This document shows, in pieces, positions 1 to 9,507 of a DNA stretch of 64,000 nucleotides; within the stretch, counting starts at the first letter, position 1; the number at the start of each line of letters is the position of its first letter. The notes beneath the pieces are model-generated. The model worked only from the letters and a program-made list of their open reading frames with translations. It was not told the DNA's origin and did not search any database. Position numbers and translations under genes: made by a program. The DNA comes from Caviibacterium pharyngocola (lineage in GTDB: Bacteria > Pseudomonadota > Gammaproteobacteria > Enterobacterales > Pasteurellaceae), in the NCBI RefSeq assembly GCF_002795405.1, contig NZ_PHGZ01000001.1:1-64000 (forward strand), read 5' to 3'.

Positions 1-1619
1 TTGATATTGATAAGATTAAGGAGCAACAAGAAACCGCAAAAATTGCCGGTGAGCTTGCTGCAACCTTTGCTGGCGATATTGCTAAACAACTCGAATGGGA
101 AGACGGCAGTTCGAAGAAAATTGCCTTACATGCTGTCGCCGGCTTTTTAGCGGCTAAAGCGAGTGAGGGTAACGGCTTAGTCGGAGCGACTGCTGGTGCA
201 ACCTCGGAATGGATAAATACGGAAGTTGCAAATTATCTCACTCAACATTATCCGAATCTTTCGACAGAGGAACGTAATGCGATTCAACAAGCCAGTGCAA
301 TAGGCTTAGGGACATTGGTCGGTGCTGTTGTCGGTAAAAATAGCGATGACTTAAAACAGGGAGCATTGACGAGTTTTAATGCAGAGAAATTTAATCGGCA
401 GTTGCATCCGACGGCAATCAGCTTAATCCGTGACAATGCCAAAGCGTTTGCACAAGAACAGGGGATAAGTGAAGAAGAGGCGAAACGCCTTTTAATGGAA
501 GAAGCATTAAGAGGTGTATCTGATGATGCGGCACATCTGAATGAAAACCAAACGGCGCGAGCTTATCTCAACCAGCTGCAAAAAGAGGCGAATGACAGTA
601 GTTTATTTGCGATTTTAGACCGCACTTCGGCAGAATATAAAAACAGTTTGATTTATGCAGACCATGTTAAATTGAATCAAGATATGTATAACTTGGTGAG
701 TAAAAAAGGGAGTTATAATGCGGATACCACAGATTTAATTTTAAGGAGTGCCTTAGGCGAAGGTAAAAGTTATTACACGGCAGCGGGCAAATCGACGGCA
801 ACGCAGGTTTTTGCGGATGCGCAAGATAAAATGCGAGAGTATCAAGCGCAAGTGGAAAAACTGCTTAAGCAAGATGATGAAAAAGCCGATAAACAAGTGG
901 TAGATTATATTAAACGAGCAAATGAGTTAAACAACAGCTTGTACAACAGCTACCCGAATGCGAATCACCTATATGATTTATCGGAAATATACGACATCAA
1001 TCATCCTTATGGAAAAACTGCGATAGCAGGGATTGCGGAAGGGTATGGCGAAGGTGTTATCGGATTAGGCGCGAAGGGGCTTGTTGGGAAATATAATACG
1101 CCGATTGTGGGTGAAACGACTAACTATGGAAAAGCCAAATTCGTTTACCGATTTGATGATAATTTTGAATCAATAATAAATTCAAAAGGAAATCCGAAAG
1201 CACATCTTAATGAAAATGGAGATTTATTGCCGGCAAATATCAATGGTAAAGGGAGTATTGAAGCTCATATAAGAGGAGGAAATTCTAAATATTCGCCATA
1301 TATTTCCTTTACGGATCCTGTGAATGCACAAGATCCTAAAAATTACGGAAAAAATAAAATAACCGTTGATATTAATCGATTAGAGAAAGATATTACTGAC
1401 GGCAAACTTTCAGATACTGAGATCCTTCATCATGATTCATTAACTGAATATCTTAATAATAGATTAGAAGAGGCAAGGATTAGATATATAAGTAATCCGA
1501 CACCTAATAATAAAGACAGATTAGAACGGTCCTGGCAAGATTTATCAAACTCCAAACGAGATGGTGAGTGTTTAATTAAAGGTTGCCTCCCTTCTAATTA
1601 TATTATTAAGGAGAAATAA
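1..1619 (+). CDS. CdiA-type filamentous haemagglutinin, C-terminal part with toxin domain (5' cut by window)
   Basis: The reading frame is open from base 3 and enters from outside the window, so only about 538 C-terminal residues are visible. The first ~100 residues have the alanine/glycine-rich pattern (HAVAGFLAAKASEGNG, then GATAGATSEW) that precedes the pretoxin region of CdiA/FhaB exoproteins. EKFNRQLHP, about 15 residues after the GTLVGAVVG stretch, stands where many CdiA proteins carry VENN. The last ~150 residues (from about base 1130) drop sharply in GC and form the variable toxin module: FVYRFDD, then SPYISFT, then an acidic helix-rich tail ending in a CLIKGCLPS segment. The YR / YISFT pattern loosely recalls ADP-ribosyltransferase-like folds, but this is weak and I do not assign an activity. 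Known for the family: the C-terminal domain is delivered into neighbouring cells on contact. The next gene is the expected immunity gene. Confidence 0.8.
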   Translation, partial: DIDKIKEQQETAKIAGELAATFAGDIAKQLEWEDGSSKKIALHAVAGFLAAKASEGNGLVGATAGATSEWINTEVANYLTQHYPNLSTEERNAIQQASAIGLGTLVGAVVGKNSDDLKQGALTSFNAEKFNRQLHPTAISLIRDNAKAFAQEQGISEEEAKRLLMEEALRGVSDDAAHLNENQTARAYLNQLQKEANDSSLFAILDRTSAEYKNSLIYADHVKLNQDMYNLVSKKGSYNADTTDLILRSALGEGKSYYTAAGKSTATQVFADAQDKMREYQAQVEKLLKQDDEKADKQVVDYIKRANELNNSLYNSYPNANHLYDLSEIYDINHPYGKTAIAGIAEGYGEGVIGLGAKGLVGKYNTPIVGETTNYGKAKFVYRFDDNFESIINSKGNPKAHLNENGDLLPANINGKGSIEAHIRGGNSKYSPYISFTDPVNAQDPKNYGKNKITVDINRLEKDITDGKLSDTEILHHDSLTEYLNNRLEEARIRYISNPTPNNKDRLERSWQDLSNSKRDGECLIKGCLPSNYIIKEK

Positions 1620-1621
1620 AA

Positions 1622-2317
1622 ATGAATGTTAATGAAATTGATGACTTATTATATTCAATTCCTGAGCAAATAGACTACACTACAATTATTGATGAAGTCG
1701 ATCTTGAAGATATTCCTAAGGAAAGAGTTAATAAATTAATAGATATTTTAAATAATTATTCTAACTATGAATTTTATCAGGTTTTTAAAGCTGGTGGATT
1801 ATTATGTCATTGGGGGATTGAAGAAGGCTTTATATATATATCAAATTTATTACTTTCTTCAGGTCAAGAGTCAATAAGAAAGGAGTTTTTGGAAGGGTAT
1901 GATTATAAATATATTTTAAGTGCTATTCAGGGGTATATTGTCTGTAAAATTCATACAGAAGAAGAATCTATAGCAAGAAATAAAATATATCCTTGTATTA
2001 AAGAGATAATTAATCTTGCTAAAACTAAATTTTTTAGTATTGCTGGATTTTATTACTTAATATTTGAACGATATAATGAATATGTTCCATTAATAGAAGA
2101 TTACCTTGGTTATATTATTAAACACCCTCAGGAAAATTATTGGAATATCCATGATACTACAAAGTTATTGCTTAAAATGAAATCGAATGTTGTTGAAAAG
2201 ATTTTTGAAGAAAATGGAAAGCAATTATCTGATTTTGGTTTAGAAGAGAATTCTAATTCTCCATCAAAAAAAGAAGAGAAAAAAGAAAAGGGATATTTTT
2301 GGTGGTTAAAATGGTAA
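1622..2317 (+). CDS. Probable CDI immunity protein (uncharacterised)
   Basis: This 231-residue protein starts 2 bases after the toxin stop; its Shine-Dalgarno AAGGAG lies inside the last toxin codons, so the two are co-translated. It is very AT-rich and acidic, mostly predicted helical, with no signal peptide or clear membrane segment, and ends in a lysine/glutamate-rich stretch (KKEEKKEKGYFWW). I do not recognise a named family. Position, spacing, and base composition matching the toxin module identify it as the cognate immunity protein by the usual cdiA-cdiI logic. It would act in the cytoplasm by binding the CdiA C-terminal domain. Function is inferred from context only. Confidence 0.65.
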   Translation: MNVNEIDDLLYSIPEQIDYTTIIDEVDLEDIPKERVNKLIDILNNYSNYEFYQVFKAGGLLCHWGIEEGFIYISNLLLSSGQESIRKEFLEGYDYKYILSAIQGYIVCKIHTEEESIARNKIYPCIKEIINLAKTKFFSIAGFYYLIFERYNEYVPLIEDYLGYIIKHPQENYWNIHDTTKLLLKMKSNVVEKIFEENGKQLSDFGLEENSNSPSKKEEKKEKGYFWWLKW

Positions 2318-2364
2318 TTAGATATTGCAACAGAAAAAGATATTAAACGAAAGACAGAAATTGA

Positions 2365-3396
2365 ATGTATACGACACAACACACCCGAATCGAGGCAAAT
2401 GAAATCGACTTGATTGCGGGCAATCAGCTAGAAGCCGTCGGTATTGAAGCGGTGGCACAAGGCGATATGCGTTTAAGCGCCGATAACATCCATTTGAAAG
2501 CCGACACCAATGCCCGCCGTGAACATTATGTGGTCGAAACGAAAAAATCGGGTGTGTTCTCGGGCGGCGGATTGGGTATTACTATCGGTTCGCAACAAGG
2601 CAAACAAGCGCACCAACAAGCCGGTTGGACACAATCGGACGCACGGGCAACCTTGGGTAGTTTAAACGGCTCGGTGTCGATTGAGGCGAATAATCGCGTA
2701 CAGCTTACCGGCACGGATGTGATTACGCCGAATAACTTGACGATTAAAGGGTACAGCATTGACATTGACGCCGGCAAAGACCGTATTGTGTCAACGGAAA
2801 GCCGTGAAGTTAAACAATCCGGTTTAACCCTTGCGCTGTCTTCACCGGTGACGGATATGGCACTTAAAGCGCAGCAAAGTTTAAAACGGGCGAATGAAGT
2901 AAAAAGCGACAAACTCAAATCCCTTTACCAACTAAAAGCTGCCCAAGAAGCGGCGCTTGCGGCACAATCCGTCGGACAAGTGGCGGAGACACTTTCGGCA
3001 TTAACAAACAATACAATGCAACAAGGGGAAGTGCCGAACCCAAGCGTAAAATTGTCCCTCAGTGTCGGTGCGAGCAAATCCAGTCAACACAGCCACACGG
3101 AACAAGTGATTCATCGCGGCAGCGAGCTTACTGCTGGCAATTTGCAACTTAGCACCACGGAAGGGGATTTAACGGTAAAAGGCTCGAAACTGCAAGCCAA
3201 TCACACCGCACTTTCCAGCGGCAATGATATTAACCTCCTTTCCGTCCAAAACGAATACCACAACCGCACGGACAGTAAAAACAGTGGCTGGAGTGCGGGT
3301 GTGTTTGTGGGTGCAAGCGGTATTGCCACAGTGGAAGAAAATGCTGGTTACATTATCTTGGGTTTGTTGGAATGCAATTTTATTTGCAGTGGATAA
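2365..3396 (+). pseudogene. Orphan haemagglutinin-repeat fragment of a cdiA/fhaB gene
   Basis: The translated product is FHA-type repeat sequence: alternating segments such as ANEIDLIAGNQLEAVG, KKSGVFSGGGLGITIGSQ and SVKLSLSVGASKSSQHSHTEQ match the haemagglutinin repeats found in the middle of CdiA stalks, not the toxin end. It lacks a signal peptide, a TPS domain, a Shine-Dalgarno and a pretoxin region. A TGA stop directly precedes the first ATG, so the 5' end is a truncation point (about 2330-2375). At the 3' end the repeat pattern stops at GVFVGASG (about base 3325) and runs into unrelated residues before a stop. GC is higher than in the toxin/immunity pair. It is best read as a displaced piece left by recombination at the locus rather than an expressed gene. 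Confidence 0.7.
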
Positions 3397-3644
3397 ATTG
3401 AAATAGAGATCGTGAATGACGTGATTGAATTTTTGTGAGCAATGAGAAATTATATTTTCAGCGTATTGCAATCGGAGTATTTTTATTTGAAGTGATTTGC
3501 TAATATTAGCGAATTGGAGCAAATTCCTCACCATTATATTCGTTGTTATAATGAAAGGCGGATTCAACTGAGCTTAAAATTTGGGCTTTATAGATTATCG
3601 GTTTCAATATTCAAGTTAAATTATCTGTCCTGATTTTGGGAAGT
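3397..3644. other. Intergenic stretch between the cdiA fragment and lpxB
   Basis: About 250 AT-rich bases with no plausible gene on either strand. The frames crossing it are short, lack ribosome sites and are antisense to haemagglutinin sequence. It probably contains the right-hand junction of the CDI insertion and possibly a promoter for lpxB-rnhB, but I see no convincing -35/-10 pair. Confidence 0.4.
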
Positions 3645-3679
3645 AAAGCACTTTTTGGCAGATTAAGTGCGTTTTTTTT
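3645..3679 (+). terminator. Hairpin plus T-run upstream of lpxB
   Basis: GCACTT (3648-3653) pairs with AAGTGC (3665-3670), with two outer A-T pairs after a mismatch, and is followed by eight T. The arms are degenerate uptake-signal halves. It sits only 15 bases before the lpxB start, so it would end transcription coming from the CDI locus. Confidence 0.5.
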
Positions 3680-3694
3680 ATAGAGAGAAATAAT

Positions 3695-4867
3695 ATGGAA
3701 CAAATGGATTATTCACCGACCATCGCTATTGTCGCTGGTGAAGTTTCCGGCGATATTTTGGGTGCCGGTTTGATTCGCAGTTTGAAAATCAATTATCCGA
3801 ATGCGCGTTTTATCGGCATCGCCGGTCAACAAATGTTGGCGGAAGGTTGCGAAACCTTGGTGGATATGGACGAAATTTCGGTAATGGGCTTGGCGGAAGT
3901 GGTGAAACATTTGCCGCGCTTATTGAAAATCCGTCGTTTGGTGATTAACCGAATGTTAGCGGAAAAACCGGATATCTTTATCGGTATCGACGCGCCGGAT
4001 TTTAATCTGGATATTGAATTAAAATTGAAGCAAAACGGCATTAAAACGATTCATTATGTTAGTCCTTCCGTGTGGGCGTGGCGGCAAAAACGGATTCATA
4101 AAATCGCTGCGGCAACCGACTTGGTGTTAGCATTTTTGCCTTTCGAAAAAGCCTTTTATGATCGATTTAACGTGCCGTGCCGCTTTATCGGACACACAAT
4201 GGCGGATGCGATTCCGTTAAAACCGAATCGCGTGGAAGCTTGTTCGGCACTGAATTTGGATCCGCAACAGCGTTATGTGGCGATTTTAGTCGGTAGCCGT
4301 GGTGCGGAAGTGGAATTTTTGACCGAACCGTTTTTACAAGCGGCAAAATTACTCAAAGAAAAGTATTCGGATGTGCAATTTTTAGTGCCGTTGATCAATG
4401 AAAAACGACGCCGACAATTCGAACATATTCGCGCCGAAGTGGCGCCCGATTTACCGCTAATCTTGTTAGACGGCAACGCACGGCAAGCAATGATCGCCGC
4501 GGATGCAACGCTTTTAGCCTCCGGCACGGCGGCATTGGAATGTATGTTGTGCAAATCGCCGATGGTGGTCGGTTATCGAATGAAACCGCTAACCTATTTC
4601 TTAGCCAAACGTTTAGTCAAAACCAAATATATTTCATTGCCGAATTTATTGGCGGACGAAATGCTCGTGCCGGAAATGATTCAAGAAGAATGTTCGGCGG
4701 AGAAATTGGCGGCGCAATTATCCCGTTATTTGGATCCGGAAAAAAGTGCGGTGCAATTTCGCCATAATTTAATTCAGTGCTTTACCGATTTGCATAAATC
4801 CATTCAATGCGATGCGGATAAACAAGCGGCATTGGCGGTGGTGGATTTATTGGAGAAAAAAGAATGA
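3695..4867 (+). CDS. lpxB: Lipid-A-disaccharide synthase
   Basis: LpxB is a GT19 glycosyltransferase at the inner face of the cytoplasmic membrane. It joins UDP-2,3-diacylglucosamine and lipid X to form the lipid A disaccharide. Visible family segments are [16 protein letters not shown] at the N-terminus, the [11 protein letters not shown] stretch near residue 125, and the donor-site loop [12 protein letters not shown] near residue 197. At 390 residues it is close to the E. coli length (382). The ATG at 3695 has a GAGAG element 8 bases upstream. It overlaps rnhB by 4 bases (ATGA). In most gamma-proteobacteria fabZ and lpxA come directly before lpxB; here a cdiA fragment does. Confidence 0.97.
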   Translation: MEQMDYSPTIAIVAGEVSGDILGAGLIRSLKINYPNARFIGIAGQQMLAEGCETLVDMDEISVMGLAEVVKHLPRLLKIRRLVINRMLAEKPDIFIGIDAPDFNLDIELKLKQNGIKTIHYVSPSVWAWRQKRIHKIAAATDLVLAFLPFEKAFYDRFNVPCRFIGHTMADAIPLKPNRVEACSALNLDPQQRYVAILVGSRGAEVEFLTEPFLQAAKLLKEKYSDVQFLVPLINEKRRRQFEHIRAEVAPDLPLILLDGNARQAMIAADATLLASGTAALECMLCKSPMVVGYRMKPLTYFLAKRLVKTKYISLPNLLADEMLVPEMIQEECSAEKLAAQLSRYLDPEKSAVQFRHNLIQCFTDLHKSIQCDADKQAALAVVDLLEKKE

Positions 4868-5457
4868 CGACATTCGTTTACCCGAATTACGAACTAATTG
4901 CCGGCGTCGATGAAGTCGGGCGCGGACCTTTGGTCGGCGCGGTGGTGACGGCGGCGGTCATTCTCGATCCGAATAATCCCATCGAAGGCTTGGTGGACAG
5001 CAAAAAATTGTCGGAAAAAAAACGCCTCGCCTTGGCGCAAGAAATTAAGCAAAAAGCTTTAACGTGGAGTTTAGGACGCGCCGAGCCGGAAGAAATCGAT
5101 CAATTAAATATTCTTCACGCTACAATGTTGGCAATGCAAAGAGCGGTCAAAAATTTAAAAATTTCACCGCACTTTGTGTTAATCGACGGCAATCGCATAC
5201 CTGAGCTGCCGATGCCGGCGCAAGCGGTGGTGAAAGGCGATAGCCTTGTGGCGGAAATCAGCGCCGCGTCTATTCTCGCTAAAGTCGCCAGAGATCAGGA
5301 AATGGCGGAATTGGATCGCCTTTATCCGCAATACGGTTTTGCGCAACACAAGGGTTATCCGACCCAATTACATTTAGAACGTTTGGCGCAATTCGGCGTT
5401 TTGCCGCAGCATAGAAAGAGCTTTTCTCCTGTTAGAAATGCGCTAAAACAAGTATAA
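4864..5457 (+). CDS. rnhB: Ribonuclease HII
   Basis: RNase HII cuts the RNA strand of RNA:DNA hybrids and removes single ribonucleotides misincorporated in DNA. The protein has 197 residues, the usual length. The catalytic acidic residues are visible: D16 and E17 in GVDEVGRG, D108 in VLIDGNRIP and D126 in [10 protein letters not shown], followed by the [10 protein letters not shown] helix. It is translationally coupled to lpxB through an ATGA overlap, the conserved lpxB-rnhB arrangement. Confidence 0.97.
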   Translation: MTTFVYPNYELIAGVDEVGRGPLVGAVVTAAVILDPNNPIEGLVDSKKLSEKKRLALAQEIKQKALTWSLGRAEPEEIDQLNILHATMLAMQRAVKNLKISPHFVLIDGNRIPELPMPAQAVVKGDSLVAEISAASILAKVARDQEMAELDRLYPQYGFAQHKGYPTQLHLERLAQFGVLPQHRKSFSPVRNALKQV

Positions 5458-5499
5458 TTAATATTCATTTGGAGTCGTCGCAACATAAAGGAGGTAAGC

Positions 5500-7365
5500 G
5501 TGAATTTATCGACATTTTGGCAACAAACAGTATTGGAAACCCCGTTATTTTGGGTGGTAACATTTCTGATTGTCGCGGTGATTTTATTCGTGCGCAATAA
5601 AATCCGGATGGATGTCGTGGCATTGTTGGTAATGCTTGCCTTTAGTTTGAGCGGTATTTTAACCGTCGATGAAGTGCTTGCCGGATTCAGTGATCCCAAT
5701 ATCGTTTTGATCGCGCTGTTATTCATTGTGGGAGAAGGATTGGTTCGCACCGGCGTGGCATATCAAGTCAGCGAATGGCTGATGAAAGTGGCGAAAAACA
5801 GCGAAACGCGCGTGTTGGTGCTGTTAATGTTAGCGGTCGCCGGATTGGGATCCTTTATGAGTTCGACCGGCGTGGTAGCGATTTTTATTCCGGTGGTGTT
5901 GGTGATTTGCCAACAAATGAATATTTCGCCGAAGCGCTTGATGATGCCGTTAAGTATCGCCGGATTAATCAGCGGGATGATGACCTTAATCGCCACTGCA
6001 CCGAATCTTGTGGTGAATTCCGAATTGATTCGCACCACCGGCGAGCGCTTGAGTTTCTTCTCTTTTACGCCGATCGGCGTGGTAATTCTGGTGATGGGCA
6101 TTTTATATATGCTGCTGACGCGTCGCTGGTTGGCGGTGTCGGATGATGAACAAAACCTACCGATAAACAAACATTCGATTCGTGATTTAATCGAAACTTA
6201 TAAATTACAAGATCGCACCAAACGCTTTGTGGTGAAAGCCGGTTCGGATTTTATCGGTCAACCTTTGGAAGAATTGCATTTGCGTTCCAATTATGCCTTG
6301 AATGTATTGGCGATCGAACGTTGGAAACATTTCAGACCGATATTTCTCGCGTCCTCTTTAGGCAAAGCGGAAATTAAAGAAAAAGATATTTTATTGATTG
6401 ATATTAGCAATCCGGAATTGGATCTCGCCGAATTTTGCCAAAAACACAATTTGGAACCGGCGGAATTGCGCGGTTATAACTTCAATCAGCAATCGAAATT
6501 AATGGGAATGGTGGAGGTCACGCCGATTCCCGACAGCGATTATCTCGGTCGCAGTGTCGCGGAAGTGCGTTTTCGCTCCCGCTACGGATTGAATGTGATC
6601 GGCATTAAGCGTAACAACGAAATTTTAACCGGCAATTTGGTAGAAGAACCGCTAAAAGCCGGGGATTTATTGTTGGTGATCGGCGCGTGGAAATTGATTC
6701 AAGATATGCGCAATAAAACCAAAAGTTTCTTTGTGTTGGATTATCCCGCCGAGATCGAACGTGCCGCACCGGCACAAAGCCAAGCACCGCACGCATTATT
6801 TTCTATTTTTACAATGGTTGCACTGATGGTGAGCGGAATCGTGCCGAATGTGGTCGCCGCCTTAATCGCTTGCTTATTATTGGCGAAATTCCGTTGTATC
6901 GACGCCAAAAGCGCTTACAGTTCGATCCATTGGTCAAGCCTGATTTTGATTATCGGAATGATGCCTTTTTCCATCGCATTACAAAAAACCGGCGGGATCG
7001 ATTTAATCGTCAACTTTATGATTAGCACCGTCGGCGGAATGGGAAAACATTGGATTTTAATCAGCTTATTTATTTTATCCGCTGTGATCGGGCTGTTTAT
7101 TTCCAACACGGCGACCGCGATTTTAATGGCACCTATTGCGATTTCAATGGCGCAGCACTTGAATTTATCCGCCGTGCCTTTTGCGATGACCGTTGCCGTC
7201 GCCGCCTCCGCTGCCTTTATGACGCCAATTTCTTCGCCGGTGAATACAATGGTGCTGGGACCGGCGAATTATAAATTCGGCGATTTCGTGAAAATCGGCG
7301 TGCCTTTCACGATTTTAGTGATGTTGGTGACAATATTTTTAGTGCCGGTACTTTTCCCGTTTTAA
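5500..7365 (+). CDS. SLC13-family permease with two central RCK_C (TrkA-C) domains
   Basis: The 621-residue inner-membrane protein has hydrophobic halves at about residues 10-205 and 425-621, separated by a soluble middle with two related segments (around 225-305 and 330-400). The soluble segments share the RSNYALNVLAIER / RSRYGLNVIGIKR pattern typical of TrkA-C ligand domains. This is the architecture of SLC13/DASS anion permeases related to sulfate or dicarboxylate carriers. The C-terminal ISNTATAILMAPIAIS stretch is the conserved SNT substrate motif; the equivalent N-terminal loop reads MSSTGVVAIFIPVV. Translation starts at a GTG, chosen because a perfect AAAGGAGG lies 5 bases upstream. 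The substrate cannot be read from the sequence. Confidence 0.88.
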   Translation: MNLSTFWQQTVLETPLFWVVTFLIVAVILFVRNKIRMDVVALLVMLAFSLSGILTVDEVLAGFSDPNIVLIALLFIVGEGLVRTGVAYQVSEWLMKVAKNSETRVLVLLMLAVAGLGSFMSSTGVVAIFIPVVLVICQQMNISPKRLMMPLSIAGLISGMMTLIATAPNLVVNSELIRTTGERLSFFSFTPIGVVILVMGILYMLLTRRWLAVSDDEQNLPINKHSIRDLIETYKLQDRTKRFVVKAGSDFIGQPLEELHLRSNYALNVLAIERWKHFRPIFLASSLGKAEIKEKDILLIDISNPELDLAEFCQKHNLEPAELRGYNFNQQSKLMGMVEVTPIPDSDYLGRSVAEVRFRSRYGLNVIGIKRNNEILTGNLVEEPLKAGDLLLVIGAWKLIQDMRNKTKSFFVLDYPAEIERAAPAQSQAPHALFSIFTMVALMVSGIVPNVVAALIACLLLAKFRCIDAKSAYSSIHWSSLILIIGMMPFSIALQKTGGIDLIVNFMISTVGGMGKHWILISLFILSAVIGLFISNTATAILMAPIAISMAQHLNLSAVPFAMTVAVAASAAFMTPISSPVNTMVLGPANYKFGDFVKIGVPFTILVMLVTIFLVPVLFPF

Positions 7366-7416
7366 ATAACATTGTAAAGTGAACCCTCATTCAACAAGGA
7401 ACGGAGTAAAGCGTTT

Positions 7417-7995
7417 ATGCAAACAAATTTAAAAATCGGCTTGGTCTCGGTGTCGGATCGCGCCTCACAGGGCGTGTATCAAGATCAAGGCATTCCCGAA
7501 TTGCAGCAATGGTTGGCGCGCGCGTTAGCGGAGCCTTTTGAACTGGAGACGCGTTTAATTCCCGATGAACAATCTTTAATCGAACAAACCCTTTGCGAAT
7601 TGGTGGATGTACATCATTGTCATTTGGTGTTAACCACCGGAGGAACCGGCCCGGCAAAACGCGATGTGACACCGGATGCGACTTTGGCGGTGGCGGATCG
7701 CGAAATGCCCGGTTTCGGCGAACAAATGCGCCAAGTCAGCTTGCATTTCGTGCCGACGGCGATTTTGTCCCGTCAAGTTGGTGTTATTCGCAAAAACAGT
7801 TTGATTTTAAACCTGCCCGGTCAACCGAAAGCGATTAAAGAAACCTTGGAAGGTGTGAAAGACGAAAACGGAAACGTGTTGGTGAAAGGTATTTTTGCCG
7901 CCGTGCCTTATTGTTTACAGCTGATTGACGGCATTTATATCGATACGCATCCCGATGTTATCGAAAGTTTCAGACCTAAATCCGCCAGACGATAA
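7417..7995 (+). CDS. mog: Molybdopterin adenylyltransferase
   Basis: MogA adenylates molybdopterin before molybdate insertion by MoeA during molybdenum cofactor synthesis in the cytoplasm. The 192-residue protein shows GLVSVSDRASQG at the N-terminus, the MoCF nucleotide loop TTGGTGPAKRDVTPDA around residues 70-85, and the NLPGQPKAIKE segment near 130. Length and motifs match E. coli Mog (195 residues). A GGAACGGAG element precedes the ATG. There is no other molybdenum gene nearby. Confidence 0.95.
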   Translation: MQTNLKIGLVSVSDRASQGVYQDQGIPELQQWLARALAEPFELETRLIPDEQSLIEQTLCELVDVHHCHLVLTTGGTGPAKRDVTPDATLAVADREMPGFGEQMRQVSLHFVPTAILSRQVGVIRKNSLILNLPGQPKAIKETLEGVKDENGNVLVKGIFAAVPYCLQLIDGIYIDTHPDVIESFRPKSARR

Positions 7996-8013
7996 AAGTG
8001 CGGTCAAAATTGA

Positions 8014-8364
<351 letters not shown>

Positions 8365-8367
8365 TTA

Positions 8368-9435
8368 ATGGAAAAACATTCGACCTTAATCCGACTATTG
8401 GTCGGCATTGCGGCATTGGTGATTATTCTTGCCGGCATCAAATCGGCGAGCGAAATCGTCGTGCCGTTTTTGCTTTCCTTATTTATCGCGATTATTTGCT
8501 CGCCGATTATTAACTTTATGACCAAACGAAAAGTGCCGCATTGGCTGGCGATCACTTTGCTTTTCGTAATGATTCTAGTGATATTTTTCTTCTTGGCGGG
8601 CTTGATCAATAGCACGGCGAGAGAATTCACCCAATCCATCCCGCAATATAAAGTGCTGCTTTCTCAGCGCTTAAGCGATATTTTGGCGTTAGCGGCGAAA
8701 TATAATCTGCCGTTTTCCGTATCGCGCGAGCAAATTATGGAACATTTTGATCCGAGCGTCTTGATGAATTTCGTTAGTCGTTTCGTGTTCAGTTTCTCCG
8801 GCGTAGTCACCAATGTTTTCGTGCTGTTTTTAGTGGTGATTTTTATGCTGTTGGAAGCGCCGAATGCAAAATATAAATTATCTTTAGCACTAAGCGCGGA
8901 TAATCGCCTCGCGCAACACGAAATTTACATTGATCGCATTTTGCAAGGCGTGATCAGTTATTTAGGCGTGAAAACGATCATTAGCTTAATCACCGGTATT
9001 TTAATTTTTATTTTGCTCAAAATCGCCGCGGTGCAATATGCGATTTTATGGGCGACCTTGGTGTTTTTGTTTAATTACATTCCCAATATCGGCTCGATTA
9101 TCGCCGCCGTGCCGATTATCGTTCAAGCCTTTTTGTTAAACGGATTTGCCACCGGTTTCGCCGTTTCCCTCGGCGTTATCGGCGTGAATATGGTGATGGG
9201 CAATATTGTCGAACCGAAAATGATGGGGCGTAAATTAGGGCTTTCCACCTTAGTGGTCTTTTTATCTTTGTTGTTTTGGGGCTGGCTGTTGGGAACGGTG
9301 GGAATGTTTCTTTCCGTGCCTTTGACAATGGTATTGAAAATCGCTTTGGAAGCGGATCCGCACACGATGAAATACGCCGTTTTATTGGGCGAAGTGGAAC
9401 GATCTCACCAACAAACCGTCGCCGATAAAAAATAA
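8368..9435 (+). CDS. AI-2E/PerM-family inner-membrane permease
   Basis: The 355-residue protein has about eight hydrophobic segments in the PerM/TqsA pattern: an N-terminal pair, a soluble stretch near residues 90-140, then a C-terminal bundle. FLFNYIPNIGSIIAAVPII and the VEPKMMGRKLGLS segment are characteristic of the AI-2E transporter family. Members export diverse small molecules or act as Na+/H+ antiporters, so the substrate is not assignable. The start sits 3 bases after the glnB stop, without a strong ribosome site of its own, suggesting coupling. Confidence 0.85.
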   Translation: MEKHSTLIRLLVGIAALVIILAGIKSASEIVVPFLLSLFIAIICSPIINFMTKRKVPHWLAITLLFVMILVIFFFLAGLINSTAREFTQSIPQYKVLLSQRLSDILALAAKYNLPFSVSREQIMEHFDPSVLMNFVSRFVFSFSGVVTNVFVLFLVVIFMLLEAPNAKYKLSLALSADNRLAQHEIYIDRILQGVISYLGVKTIISLITGILIFILLKIAAVQYAILWATLVFLFNYIPNIGSIIAAVPIIVQAFLLNGFATGFAVSLGVIGVNMVMGNIVEPKMMGRKLGLSTLVVFLSLLFWGWLLGTVGMFLSVPLTMVLKIALEADPHTMKYAVLLGEVERSHQQTVADKK

Positions 9436-9440
9436 TCTCA

Positions 9441-9507
9441 AAAATCACCGCACTTTTTTGAGTTTTGCGATCAAAATCACAAAAAAGTGCGGTGGTTTTT
9501 TCTTTTG
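9441..9507. terminator. Bidirectional terminator made of an inverted uptake-signal pair
   Basis: AAAATCACCGCACTTTTTT and AAAAAAGTGCGGTGGTTTTTT form a long stem with an A/T-run at each side. The arms are ACCGCACTT and AAGTGCGGT, a common terminator design in Pasteurellaceae. The loop (about 9460-9480) contains a competence-type CRP site, described separately. Confidence 0.85.
9463..9484 (+). promoter_or_regulatory. Candidate CRP-S (Sxy-dependent competence) site upstream of rlmN-pilW
   Basis: The 22-base site has halves TTTTGCGA and TCACAAAA separated by six bases (TCAAAA). It matches 15 of 16 half-site positions of the TTTTGCGA-N6-TCGCAAAA consensus known for the H. influenzae competence regulon. 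A TACAAT -10 candidate lies at 9555-9560, putting the site centre near -92. The operon downstream encodes RlmN and PilW, whose Haemophilus counterparts belong to that regulon. Confidence 0.65.

Noticed and set aside
2137-2382. Leftward 81-codon frame over the immunity gene end
   Set aside because: Composition follows the complementary AT-rich gene; no start signal or homology.
3325-3345. VEENAG in the orphan haemagglutinin fragment as a VENN pretoxin motif
   Set aside because: It follows the point where FHA repeat homology ends and no toxin module comes after it; likely coincidence at a junction.
3169-3567. Leftward 132-codon frame over the cdiA fragment end
   Set aside because: No ribosome site, antisense to haemagglutinin repeats, no recognisable protein; a shadow frame.
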